Shown here: positions 24,303-36,303 of the stretch, piece by piece
Layout of the letters: each line of letters starts with the position of its first letter
How positions within the stretch are numbered: the stretch's first letter is position 1
NCBI RefSeq assembly: GCF_949987535.1
Contig: NC_080082.1
Span: 43,153,874-43,217,873, forward strand
DNA: 64,000 nt
Direction: 5' to 3'
DNA from: Balaenoptera acutorostrata
Taxonomy: Eukaryota; Chordata; Mammalia; Artiodactyla; Balaenopteridae
Program-made: the position numbers and the translations under genes
Notes under the pieces: generated by a model
Told to the model about the DNA's origin: nothing
The model's database searches: none
What the model saw: only the letters and a program-made list of their open reading frames with translations

Positions 24303-26394
24303 CTGCTGGCGTTTGGTAGCAAAATCTCCTATTCTGAAGAGAAACATTTCTTTGCAAACGGGTTGCATCAGCCTTGCCACATTTCCTCAACTGGCTTTAA
24401 AGAAGGGCAGTCACTTGGCAGACTTCCTTGAGTCCCTGCTTCCCAGGCTGGAAACTTTGCTTTCATTCCTTAGTTAGCACATTTGGTCAGGACGGCCTTA
24501 TCCCAAGGATTCAGGGATGTGCAGCCCGATTACTTGAGATCAGCCCTTCTGGCTCTTTCATGGCTGAAGCCAACTGGGAAAAGAGCCGTTCTAAGCTGGG
24601 TACCATGGTGTCTTACCCTAGTCTACACAGAAACAGCGCCCTGAGGGAAACGAGCTGCTGGCATTTGGTAGCACAATCTCCTATTCTGAAGAGAAACATT
24701 CCGTTGTAAGCGGGTTACATCAGCCTTGTCACATTTTCTCAACTGGCTTTAAAGAAGGGCAGTCAGGTGGCTGACTTACTCGAGGCCCTGCTTCCCAGGC
24801 TGGAAATTTTACTTTCATTCCTTAGTTAGCACATTGGCTCAGGACGGCCTTACCCCAAGGATTCAGGGATGTGCAGCCCGATTACTTGAGATCAGCCCTT
24901 CCGGCTCTTTCATGGATGAAACCACCTGGGAAAAGAGCCGTTCTTAGCTGGGGACCATGGTGTCTTTCCCTAGTCTACACAGAAACAGCGCTCTGAGGGA
25001 AACGAGATGCTGGCGTTTGGTAGCAAAATCTCCTATTCTGAAGAGAAACATTTCCTTGTAAGCGGGTTGCCTCAGCCTTGCCTCATTTTCACAAGTGGCT
25101 ATAAAGGAGGGCAGTCAGTAGGCCTCACCCTTCAAGCCCACTCCAATTTCCTAGAGAAAACACCAGGCCACGGTGTGCTTTCCTGTGGCAAGTAAACTTT
25201 GCTTTCATTCCTTACGGGGCACTTTGGCTCAGAACTGCCCTACCCCAAGGATTCAGGAATGTTCATCCCGATTGTTTCAGAACAGCTTTTCTAGCTCTTT
25301 CATGGATGAAACCAACTGGGAAAAGAGCCGTTCTAAGCTGGGCACCATGGTGTCTTACCCTGGTCTAACAGAAACAGCACTCTGAGGGAGACGAGCTGCT
25401 GGCGTTTGGTAGCAAAATCTTCTATTCTGAAGAGAAACATTTCGTTGTAAGCGGGTTGCATCAGCCTTGTCACATTTTCTGAACTGGCTTTAAAGAAGGG
25501 CAGTCAGTTGGCAGACTTCCTTGAGTCCCTGCGTCCCAGGCTGGAAACTTTGCTTTCATTCCTTAGTTAGCACATTGGCTCAGGACGGCCTTACCCCAAG
25601 GATTCAGGGATGTGCAGCCCGATTATTTGAGATCAGCCCTTCTGGCTCTTTCATGGATGAAACCAACTGGGAAAAGAGCCGTTCTAAGCTGGGGACCATG
25701 GTGTCTTTCCCTAGTCTACACAGAAACAGCACTCTGAGGGAGAGGACCTGCTGGCGTTTGGTAGCAAAATCTCCTATTCTGAAGAGAAACATTTCTTTGC
25801 AAGCGGGTTGCATCAGCCTTGCCACATTTTCTCAACTGGCTTTAAAGGAGGGCAGTCAATTGGCAAACTTCCTTGAGGCCCTGCTTCCCAAGCTGTAAAA
25901 TTTGCTTTCATTCCTTAGTTGGCACATTGGCTCAGGACTGCCTTACCCCAAAGATTCAGGGATGTGCAGCCCTATTAGTTGAGATCAGCCCTTCTGGCTC
26001 TTTCATGGATGAAACCAACTGGGAAAAGAGCCGTTCTTAGCTGGGGACCATGGTGTCTTTCCCTAGTCTACACAGCAACAGCACTCTGAGTGAAACGAGA
26101 TGCTGGCGTTTGGTAGCAAAATCTCCTATTCTGAAGAGAAACGTTTCGTTGTAAGCGGGTTGCATCAGCCTTGCCTCATTTTCACAAGTGGCTATAAAGG
26201 AGGGCAGTCAGTAGGCCTCACCCTTCAAGCCCACTCCAATTTCCTAGAGAAAACACCAGGCCTCGGTGTGCTTTCCTGTGGCAAGTAACCTTTGCTTTCA
26301 TTCCTTAGAGGGCACTTTGGCTCAGAACTGCCGTATCCCAAGGATTCTGGAATGTTCAGCCCGATTGTTTGAGAACAGCTTTTCTGGCTCTTTC
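24208..26394 (+). repeat. Hexamer HOR, period 2187 bp, single unit
   Basis: Members start at 24208, 24560, 24912, 25302, 25653 and 26005. Box states are broken G5>T with A12, broken T3>C, broken G5>C, intact, broken G5>T with G12, intact. The same six members in the same order form three units at 50665-57222. About 23580-24760 also matches about 25767-26937 at offset 2187. This hexamer looks like the parent form for the tetramer and trimer. Its last member, together with the first two of the next unit, opens the 14-mer array. Confidence 0.8.
25440..25456 (+). promoter_or_regulatory. Intact CENP-B box of the single hexamer
   Basis: This box belongs to the hexamer member starting at 25302. The other intact box of this hexamer, at 26144, is counted with the 14-mer because the two HORs overlap there. 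Confidence 0.85.
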
Positions 26395-26913
26395 ATGGAT
26401 GAAACCAACTGGGAAAAGAGCTGTTCTAACCTGGGGACCATGGTGTCTTTCCCTAGTCTACACAGAAACAGCACTCTGAGGGAGAGGAGCTGCTGGCGTT
26501 TGGTAGCAAAATCTCCTATTCTGAAGAGAAACATTTCTTTGCAAACGGGTTGCATCAGCCTTGCCACATTTCCTCAACTGGCTTTAAAGAAGGGCAGTCA
26601 CTTGGCAGACTTCCTTGAGTCCCTGCTTCCCAGGCTGGAAACTTTGCTTTCATTCCTTAGTTAGCACATTTGGTCAGGACGGCCTTATCCCAAGGATTCA
26701 GGGATGTGCAGCCCGATTACTTGAGATCAGCCCTTCTGGCTCTTTCATGGCTGAAGCCAACTGGGAAAAGAGCCGTTCTAAGCTGGGTACCATGGTGTCT
26801 TACCTAGTCTACACAGAAACAGCGCCCTGAGGGAAACGAGCTGCTGGCATTTGGTAGCACAATCTCCTATTCTGAAGAGAAACATTCCGTTGTAAGCGGG
26901 TTACATCAGCCTT

Positions 26914-26941
26914 GTCACATTTTCTCAACTGGCTTTAAAGT
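26914..26941 (+). other. 14-mer junction 1 (12-monomer deletion joint)
   Basis: Upstream the sequence is the hexamer/29-mer member with TCCGTTGTAAGCGGGTTAC. Downstream it is GTAGGGTAGTCATTTGGC from the end of M22. The joint lies in the shared stretch ending CAACTGGCTTTAAAG. Relative to the 29-mer this removes M11-M22 (4409 bp). The same joint recurs in copies 2-4 (near 32070, 37220, 42370). Confidence 0.8.
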
Positions 26942-29900
26942 AGGGTAGTCATTTGGCAAACTTATTTGAGGCCCTGCTTCCCAGGCTGGAAAGTTTGCTT
27001 TCATTCCTTAGGTAGCACATTGGCTCAGGACGGCCTTACCCCAAGGATTCACGGATGTGCAGCCCGATTACTTGAGATCAGCCCTTCTGGCTCTTTCATG
27101 GATGAAACCAACTGGGAAAAGAGCCGTTCTAAGCTGGGGACCATGGTGTCTTTCCCTAGTCTACACAGAAACAGCACTCTGAGTGAAACGAGCTGCTGGC
27201 ATTTCGTAGCAAATCTCCTATTCTGAAGAGAAACATTTCGTTGTAAGCGGGTTGTATCAGCCTTGCCACGTTTTCTCAACTGGGTATAAAGGAGGGCAGT
27301 CAGTAGTCCTCACCCTTCAAACCTACTCCAATTTCATAGAGGAAACACCAAGCCTCGGTATGATCTCCTGTGGCAAGGAAACTTTGCTTTCATTCCTTAG
27401 GTGGCACATTGGCTCAGAACGGCCCTACCCCAAGGATTCAGGGATGTGCAGCCCGATTACTTGAGATCAGCCCTTCTGGCTCTTTCATGGCTGAAACCAA
27501 CTGGGAAAAGAGCCGTTCTAAGCTGGGGACCATGGTGTCTTACCCTAGTCTACACAGAAACAGCACTCTGAGGGAGAGGAGCTGCTGGTGTTTGGTAGCA
27601 AAATCTCCTATTCTGAAGAGAAACGTTTCGTTGTAAGCGGGTTGCATCAGCCTTGCCTCATTTTCACAAGTGGCTATAAAGGAGGGCAGTCAGTAGGCCT
27701 CACCCTTCAAGCCCACTCCAATTTCCTTGAGAAAACACCAGGCCTCGGTGTGCTTTCCTGTGGCAAGTAAACTTTGCTTTCATTCCTTAGAGGGCACTTT
27801 GGCTCAGAACTGCCCTATCCCAAGGATTCTGGAATGTTCAGCCCGATTGTTTGAGAACAGCTTTTCTGGCTCTTTCATGGATGAAACCAACTGGGAAAAG
27901 AGCCGTTCTAAGCTGGGGACCATGGTGTCTTTCCCTAGTCTACACAGAAACAGCACTCTGAGGGAGAGGAGCTGCTGGCGTTTGGTAGCAAAATCTCCTA
28001 TTCTGAAGAGAAACATTTCTTTGCAAGCGGGTTGCATCAGCCTTGCCACATTTCTCAACTGGCTTTAAAGAAGGGCAGTCAGGTGGCAGACTTACTTGAG
28101 GCCCTGCTTCCCAGGCTGGAAATTTTACTTTCATTCCTTAGTTAGCACATTGGCTCAGGACGGCCTTACCCCAAGGATTCAGGGATGTGCAGCCCGATTA
28201 CTTGAGATCAGCCCTTCCGGCTCTTTCATGGGTGAAACCACCTGGGAAAAGAGCCGTTCTTAGCTGGGGACCATGGTGTCTTTCCCTAGTCTACACAGAA
28301 ACAGCACTCTGAGTGAAACGAGATGCTGGCGTTTGGTAGCAAAATCTCCTATTCTGAAGAGAAACATTTCCTTGTAAGCGGGTTGCCTCAGCCTTGCCTC
28401 ATTTTCACAAGTGGCTATAAAGGAGGGCAGTCAGTAGGCCTCACCCTTGAAGCCCACTCCAATTTCCTAGAGAAAACACCAGGCCTCGATGTGCTTTCCT
28501 GTGGCAAGTAAACTTTGCTTTCATTCCTTAGGGGGCACTTTGGCTCAGAACTGCCCTACCCCAAGGATTCAGGAATGTTCAGCCCGATTGTTTGAGAACA
28601 GCTTTTCTGGCTCTTTCATGGATGAAACCAACTGGGAAAAGAGCCGTTCTAAGCTGGGGACCATGGTGTCTTTCCCTACTCTACACAGAAACAGCACTCT
28701 GAGGGAGACGAGCTGCTGGCGTTTGGTAGCACAATCTCCTATTCTGAAGAGAAACATTTCGTTGTAAGCGGGTTGCATCAGCCTTGCCACATGTTCTCAA
28801 CTGGGTTTAAAGAAGGGCAGTCAGTTGGCAGACTTCCTTGAGGCCCTGCTTCCCAGGCTGGAAACTTTGCTTTCATTCCATAGTTAGCACATTGGCTCAG
28901 GACGGCCTTACCACTAGGATTCAGGGATGTGCAGCCCAATTACTTGAGATCAGCACTTCTGGCTCTTTCATGGATGAAACCAACTGGGAAAAGAGCCGTT
29001 CTAAGCTGGGGACCATGGAGTCAACCTAGTCTACCCAGAAACAGCACTCTGAGTGAAACGAGATGCTGGCATTTGGTAGCAAAATCGCCTCTTCTGAAGA
29101 GAAACATTTCGTTGTAAGCGGGTTGCATCAGCCTTGCCTCATTTTCACAAGTGGCTATAGAGGAGGGCAGTCAGTAGGCCTCACCCTTCAAGCCTACTCC
29201 AATTTCCTAGAGAAAACACCAGGCCTCGGTGTGCTTTCCTGTGGCAAGTAAACTATGCTTTCATTCCTTAGGGGGCACTTTGGCTCAGAACTGGCCTATC
29301 CCAAGGATTCAGGAATGTTCAGCCCGATTGTTTGAGAACAGCTTTTCTGGCTCTTTCATGGATGAAACCAACTGGGAAAAGAGCCGTTCTAAGCTGGGGA
29401 CCATGGTGTCTTTCCCTAGTCTACACAGAAACAGCACTCTGAGGGAGAGGAGCTGCTGGCGTTTGGTAGCACAATCTCCTATTCTGAAGAGAAACATTTC
29501 GTTGTAAGTGGGATGCATCAGCCTTGCCACATTTTCTCAACTGGCTTTAAAGAAGGGCAGTCAGTTGGCAGACTTCTTTGAGGCCCTGCTTCCCAGGCTG
29601 GAAACTTTGCTTTCATTCCTTCCTTAGCACATTGGCTCAGGACGGCCTTACCCCAAGGATTCAGGGATGTGCAGCCCGATTACTTGAGATCAGCCCTTCT
29701 GGCTCTTTAATGGCTGAAACCTACTGGGAAAAGAGCCGTTCTAAGCTGGGGACCATGGTGTCTTTCCCTAGTCTACACAGAAACAGCACTCTGAGGGAGA
29801 GGAGCTGCTGGCGTTTGGTAGCAAAATCTCCTATTCTGAAGAGAAACATTTCTTTGCAAGCTGGTTGCATCAGCCTTGCCACATTTTCTCAACTGGCTTT

Positions 29901-30952
29901 AAAGAAGGGCAGTCAGGTGGCAGACTTACTTGAGGCCCTGCTTCCCAGGCTGGAAATTTTACTTTCATTCCTTAGTTAGCACATTGGCTCAGGACGGCCT
30001 TACCCCAAGGATTCAGGGATGTGCAGCCCGATTACTTGAGATCAGCCCTTCCGGCTCTTTCATGGGTGAAACCACCTGGGAAAAGAGCCGTTCTTAGCTG
30101 GGGACCATGGTGTCTTTCCCTAGTCTACACAGAAACAGCACTCTGAGTGAAACGAGATGCTGGCGTTTGGTAGCAAAATCTCCTATTCTGAAGAGAAACA
30201 TTTCCTTGTAAGCGGGTTGCCTCAGCCTTGCCTCATTTTCACAAGTGGTTATAAAGGAGGGCAGTCAGTAGGCCTCAACCTTCAAGCCCACTCCAATTTC
30301 CTTGAGAAAACACCAGGCCTCGGTGTGCTTTCCTGTGGCAAGTAAACTTTGCTTTCATTCCTTAGAGGGCACTTTGGCTCAGAACTGCCCTATCCCAAGG
30401 ATTCTGGAATGTTCAGCCCGATTGTTTGAGAACAGCTTTTCTGGCTCTTTCATGGATGAAACCAACTGGGAAAAGAGCCGTTCTAAGCTGGGGACCATGG
30501 TGTCTTTCCCTAGTCTACACAGAAACAGCACTCTGAGGGAGAGGAGCTGCTGGCGTTTGGTAGCAAAATCTCCTTTTCTGAAGAGAAACATTTCTTTGCA
30601 AGCGGGTTGCATCAGCCTTGCCACATTTCTCAACTGGCTTTAAAGAAGGGCAGTCAGGTGGCAGACTTACTTGAGGCCCTGCTTCCCAGGCTGGAAACTT
30701 TGCTTTCATTCCTTAGGTGGCACATTGGCTCAGGACTGCCTTACCCCAAGGATTCAGGGATGTGCAGCCCGATTACTTGAGATCAGCCCTTCAGGCTCTT
30801 TCATGGCTGAAACCAACTGGGAAAAGTGCCGTTCTAAGCAGGGGACCATGGTGTCTTTCCCTAGTCTACACAGAAACAGCGCTCTGAGGGAAACGAGCTT
30901 CTGGCATTTGGTAGCAAAATCTGCTATGTGAAGAGAAACATTTCGCTGTAAG

Positions 30953-30970
30953 TGGGTTGCATCAGCCTTG
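30953..30970 (+). other. 14-mer junction 2 (3-monomer deletion joint)
   Basis: The front is M33 type (TTTCGCTGTAAGTGGG). The continuation is M36 type (CTTGCCAC, then AAAGGAGGGCAGTCAATTGG). Relative to the 29-mer this removes M34-M36 (1092 bp). It recurs at the end of copies 2 and 3 (near 36103 and 41253). Confidence 0.8.
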
Positions 30971-31153
30971 CCACATTTTCTCAACTGGCTTTAAAGGAGG
31001 GCAGTCAATTGGCAAACTTCCTTGAGGCCCTGCTTCCCAAGCTGTAAAATTTGCTTTCATTCCTTAGTTGGCACATTGGCTCAGGACTGCCTTACCCCAA
31101 AGATTCAGGGATGTGCAGCCCTATTAGTTGAGATCAGCCCTTCTGGCTCTTTC

Positions 31154-34100
31154 ATGGATGAAACCAACTGGGAAAAGAGCCGTTCTTAGCTGGGGACCAT
31201 GGTGTCTTTCCCTAGTCTACACAGCAACAGCACTCTGAGTGAAACGAGATGCTGGCGTTTGGTAGCAAAATCTCCTATTCTGAAGAGAAACGTTTCGTTG
31301 TAAGCGGGTTGCATCAGCCTTGCCTCATTTTCACAAGTGGCTATAAAGGAGGGCAGTCAGTAGGCCTCACCCTTCAAGCCCACTCCAATTTCCTAGAGAA
31401 AACACCAGGCCTCGGTGTGCTTTCCTGTGGCAAGTAACCTTTGCTTTCATTCCTTAGAGGGCACTTTGGCTCAGAACTGCCGTATCCCAAGGATTCTGGA
31501 ATGTTCAGCCCGATTGTTTGAGAACAGCTTTTCTGGCTCTTTCATGGATGAAACCAACTGGGAAAAGAGCTGTTCTAACCTGGGGACCATGGTGTCTTTC
31601 CCTAGTCTACACAGAAACAGCACTCTGAGGGAGAGGAGCTGCTGGCGTTTGGTAGCAAAATCTCCTATTCTGAAGAGAAACATTTCTTTGCAAACGGGTT
31701 GCATCAGCCTTGCCACATTTCCTCAACTGGCTTTAAAGAAGGGCAGTCACTTGGCAGACTTCCTTGAGTCCCTGCTTCCCAGGCTGGAAACTTTGCTTTC
31801 ATTCCTTAGTTAGCACATTTGGTCAGGACGGCCTTATCCCAAGGATTCAGGGATGTGCAGCCCGATTACTTGAGATCAGCCCTTCTGGCTCTTTCATGGC
31901 TGAAGCCAACTGGGAAAAGAGCCGTTCTAAGCTGGGTACCATGGTGTCTTACCCTAGTCTACACAGAAACAGCGCCCTGAGGGAAACGAGCTGCTGGCAT
32001 TTGGTAGCACAATCTCCTATTCTGAAGAGAAACATTCCGTTGTAAGCGGGTTACATCAGCCTTGTCACATTTTCTCAACTGGCTTTAAAGTAGGGTAGTC
32101 ATTTGGCAAACTTATTTGAGGCCCTGCTTCCCAGGCTGGAAAGTTTGCTTTCATTCCTTAGGTAGCACATTGGCTCAGGACGGCCTTACCCCAAGGATTC
32201 AGGGATGTGCAGCCCGATTACTTGAGATCAGCCCTTCTGGCTCTTTCATGGATGAAACCAACTGGGAAAAGAGCCGTTCTAAGCTGGGGACCATGGTGTC
32301 TTTCCCTAGTCTACACAGAAACAGCACTCTGAGTGAAACGAGCTGCTGGCATTTCGTAGCAAATCTCCTATTCTGAAGAGAAACATTTCGTTGTAAGCGG
32401 GTTGTATCAGCCTTGCCACGTTTTCTCAACTGGGTATAAAGGAGGGCAGTCAGTAGTCCTCACCCTTCAAACCTACTCCAATTTCATAGAGGAAACACCA
32501 AGCCTCGGTATGGTCTCCTGTGGCAAGGAAACTTTGCTTTCATTCCTTAGGTGGCACATTGGCTCAGAACGGCCCTACCCCAAGGATTCAGGGATGTGCA
32601 GCCCGATTACTTGAGATCAGCCCTTCTGGCTCTTTCATGGCTGAAACCAACTGGGAAAAGAGCCGTTCTAAGCTGGGGACCATGGTGTCTTACCCTAGTC
32701 TACACAGAAACAGCACTCTGAGGGAGAGGAGCTGCTGGTGTTTGGTAGCAAAATCTCCTATTCTGAAGAGAAACGTTTCGTTGTAAGCGGGTTGCATCAG
32801 CCTTGCCTCATTTTCACAAGTGGCTATAAAGGAGGGCAGTCAGTAGGCCTCACCCTTCAAGCCCACTCCAATTTCCTTGAGAAAACACCAGGCCTCGGTG
32901 TGCTTTCCTGTGGCAAGTAAACTTTGCTTTCATTCCTTAGAGGGCACTTTGGCTCAGAACTGCCCTATCCCAAGGATTCTGGAATGTTCAGCCCGATTGT
33001 TTGAGAACAGCTTTTCTGGCTCTTTCATGGATGAAACCAACTGGGAAAAGAGCCGTTCTAAGCTGGGGACCATGGTGTCTTTCCCTAGTCTACACAGAAA
33101 CAGCACTCTGAGGGAGAGGAGCTGCTGGCGTTTGGTAGCAAAATCTCCTATTCTGAAGAGAAACATTTCTTTGCAAGCGGGTTGCATCAGCCTTGCCACA
33201 TTTCTCAACTGGCTTTAAAGAAGGGCAGTCAGGTGGCAGACTTACTTGAGGCCCTGCTTCCCAGGCTGGAAATTTTACTTTCATTCCTTAGTTAGCACAT
33301 TGGCTCAGGACGGCCTTACCCCAAGGATTCAGGGATGTGCAGCCCGATTACTTGAGATCAGCCCTTCCGGCTCTTTCATGGGTGAAACCACCTGGGAAAA
33401 GAGCCGTTCTTAGCTGGGGACCATGGTGTCTTTCCCTAGTCTACACAGAAACAGCACTCTGAGTGAAACGAGATGCTGGCGTTTGGTAGCAAAATCTCCT
33501 ATTCTGAAGAGAAACATTTCCTTGTAAGCGGGTTGCCTCAGCCTTGCCTCATTTTCACAAGTGGCTATAAAGGAGGGCAGTCAGTAGGCCTCACCCTTGA
33601 AGCCCACTCCAATTTCCTAGAGAAAACACCAGGCCTCGATGTGCTTTCCTGTGGCAAGTAAACTTTGCTTTCATTCCTTAGGGGGCACTTTGGCTCAGAA
33701 CTGCCCTACCCCAAGGATTCAGGAATGTTCAGCCCGATTGTTTGAGAACAGCTTTTCTGGCTCTTTCATGGATGAAACCAACTGGGAAAAGAGCCGTTCT
33801 AAGCTGGGGACCATGGTGTCTTTCCCTACTCTACACAGAAACAGCACTCTGAGGGAGACGAGCTGCTGGCGTTTGGTAGCACAATCTCCTATTCTGAAGA
33901 GAAACATTTCGTTGTAAGCGGGTTGCATCAGCCTTGCCACATGTTCTCAACTGGGTTTAAAGAAGGGCAGTCAGTTGGCAGACTTCCTTGAGGCCCTGCT
34001 TCCCAGGCTGGAAACTTTGCTTTCATTCCATAGTTAGCACATTGGCTCAGGACGGCCTTACCACTAGGATTCAGGGATGTGCAGCCCAATTACTTGAGAT

Positions 34101-36303
34101 CAGCACTTCTGGCTCTTTCATGGATGAAACCAACTGGGAAAAGAGCCGTTCTAAGCTGGGGACCATGGAGTCAACCTAGTCTACCCAGAAACAGCACTCT
34201 GAGTGAAACGAGATGCTGGCATTTGGTAGCAAAATCGCCTCTTCTGAAGAGAAACATTTCGTTGTAAGCGGGTTGCATCAGCCTTGCCTCATTTTCACAA
34301 GTGGCTATAAAGGAGGGCAGTCAGTAGGCCTCACCCTTCAAGCCTACTCCAATTTCCTAGAGAAAACACCAGGCCTCGGTGTGCTTTCCTGTGGCAAGTA
34401 AACTATGCTTTCATTCCTTAGGGGGCACTTTGGCTCAGAACTGGCCTATCCCAAGGATTCAGGAATGTTCAGCCCGATTGTTTGAGAACAGCTTTTCTGG
34501 CTCTTTCATGGATGAAACCAACTGGGAAAAGAGCCGTTCTAAGCTGGGGACCATGGTGTCTTTCCCTAGTCTACACAGAAACAGCACTCTGAGGGAGAGG
34601 AGCTGCTGGCGTTTGGTAGCACAATCTCCTATTCTGAAGAGAAACATTTCGTTGTAAGTGGGATGCATCAGCCTTGCCACATTTTCTCAACTGGCTTTAA
34701 AGAAGGGCAGTCAGTTGGCAGACTTCTTTGAGGCCCTGCTTCCCAGGCTGGAAACTTTGCTTTCATTCCTTCCTTAGCACATTGGCTCAGGACGGCCTTA
34801 CCCCAAGGATTCAGGGATGTGCAGCCCGATTACTTGAGATCAGCCCTTCTGGCTCTTTAATGGCTGAAACCTACTGGGAAAAGAGCCGTTCTAAGCTGGG
34901 GACCATGGTGTCTTTCCCTAGTCTACACAGAAACAGCACTCTGAGGGAGAGGAGCTGCTGGCGTTTGGTAGCAAAATCTCCTATTCTGAAGAGAAACATT
35001 TCTTTGCAAGCTGGTTGCATCAGCCTTGCCACATTTTCTCAACTGGCTTTAAAGAAGGGCAGTCAGGTGGCAGACTTACTTGAGGCCCTGCTTCCCAGGC
35101 TGGAAATTTTACTTTCATTCCTTAGTTAGCACATTGGCTCAGGACGGCCTTACCCCAAGGATTCAGGGATGTGCAGCCCGATTACTTGAGATCAGCCCTT
35201 CCGGCTCTTTCATGGGTGAAACCACCTGGGAAAAGAGCCGTTCTTAGCTGTGGACCATGGTGTCTTTCCCTAGTCTACACAGAAACAGCACTCTGAGTGA
35301 AACGAGATGCTGGCGTTTGGTAGCAAAATCTCCTATTCTGAAGAGAAACATTTCCTTGTAAGCGGGTTGCCTCAGCCTTGCCTCATTTTCACAAGTGGTT
35401 ATAAAGGAGGGCAGTCAGTAGGCCTCAACCTTCAAGCCCACTCCAATTTCCTTGAGAAAACACCAGGCCTCGGTGTGCTTTCCTGTGGCAAGTAAACTTT
35501 GCTTTCATTCCTTAGAGGGCACTTTGGCTCAGAACTGCCCTATCCCAAGGATTCTGGAATGTTCAGCCCGATTGTTTGAGAACAGCTTTTCTGGCTCTTT
35601 CATGGATGAAACCAACTGGGAAAAGAGCCGTTCTAAGCTGGGGACCATGGTGTCTTTCCCTAGTCTACACAGAAACAGCACTCTGAGGGAGAGGAGCTGC
35701 TGGCGTTTGGTAGCAAAATCTCCTTTTCTGAAGAGAAACATTTCTTTGCAAGCGGGTTGCATCAGCCTTGCCACATTTCTCAACTGGCTTTAAAGAAGGG
35801 CAGTCAGGTGGCAGACTTACTTGAGGCCCTGCTTCCCAGGCTGGAAACTTTGCTTTCATTCCTTAGGTGGCACATTGGCTCAGGACTGCCTTACCCCAAG
35901 GATTCAGGGATGTGCAGCCCGATTACTTGAGATCAGCCCTTCAGGCTCTTTCATGGCTGAAACCAACTGGGAAAAGTGCCGTTCTAAGCAGGGGACCATG
36001 GTGTCTTTCCCTAGTCTACACAGAAACAGCGCTCTGAGGGAAACGAGCTTCTGGCATTTGGTAGCAAAATCTGCTATGTGAAGAGAAACATTTCGCTGTA
36101 AGTGGGTTGCATCAGCCTTGCCACATTTTCTCAACTGGCTTTAAAGGAGGGCAGTCAATTGGCAAACTTCCTTGAGGCCCTGCTTCCCAAGCTGTAAAAT
36201 TTGCTTTCATTCCTTAGTTGGCACATTGGCTCAGGACTGCCTTACCCCAAAGATTCAGGGATGTGCAGCCCTATTAGTTGAGATCAGCCCTTCTGGCTCT
36301 TTC
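31154..36303 (+). repeat. 14-monomer HOR, copy 2 (5150 bp)
   Basis: This is the same order of 14 members as copy 1, offset 5149-5150. The only private change I noticed is CTGTGGACC in place of CTGGGGACC near 35250. All copies share variants absent from the 29-mer: TTTAATGGCTGAAACCTACT (34857-34876 here), CATTCCTTCCTTAGC (34764-34778), GACTTCTTTGAGG and TCTCCTTTTCTG. Confidence 0.9.

Larger units (their letters stand above)
26005..31153 (+). repeat. 14-monomer HOR, copy 1 (5149 bp)
   Basis: Members start at 26005, 26395, 26747, 27098, 27487, 27877, 28228, 28618, 28970, 29358, 29710, 30062, 30452 and 30803. Members 1, 4, 5, 8 and 9 carry intact boxes. Copy-specific changes: one C missing in TTACCTAGTC near 26802, CACGGATG at 27051, TATGATCTCC near 27361 and GCTATAGAGG near 29155. 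Two internal junctions distinguish it from the 29-mer: 26914-26941 (member 3 runs into the segment leading to member 4) and 30953-30970 (member 14 runs into the next unit). Confidence 0.9.

Noticed and set aside
13240..24980. Assembly duplication as the sole cause of the 10,651-bp repeat
   Set aside because: The two copies differ by scattered substitutions (for example near 5281, 7111, 16060 and 18336), so they are not a copied contig. Mis-sizing of the more uniform 14-mer block cannot be excluded.
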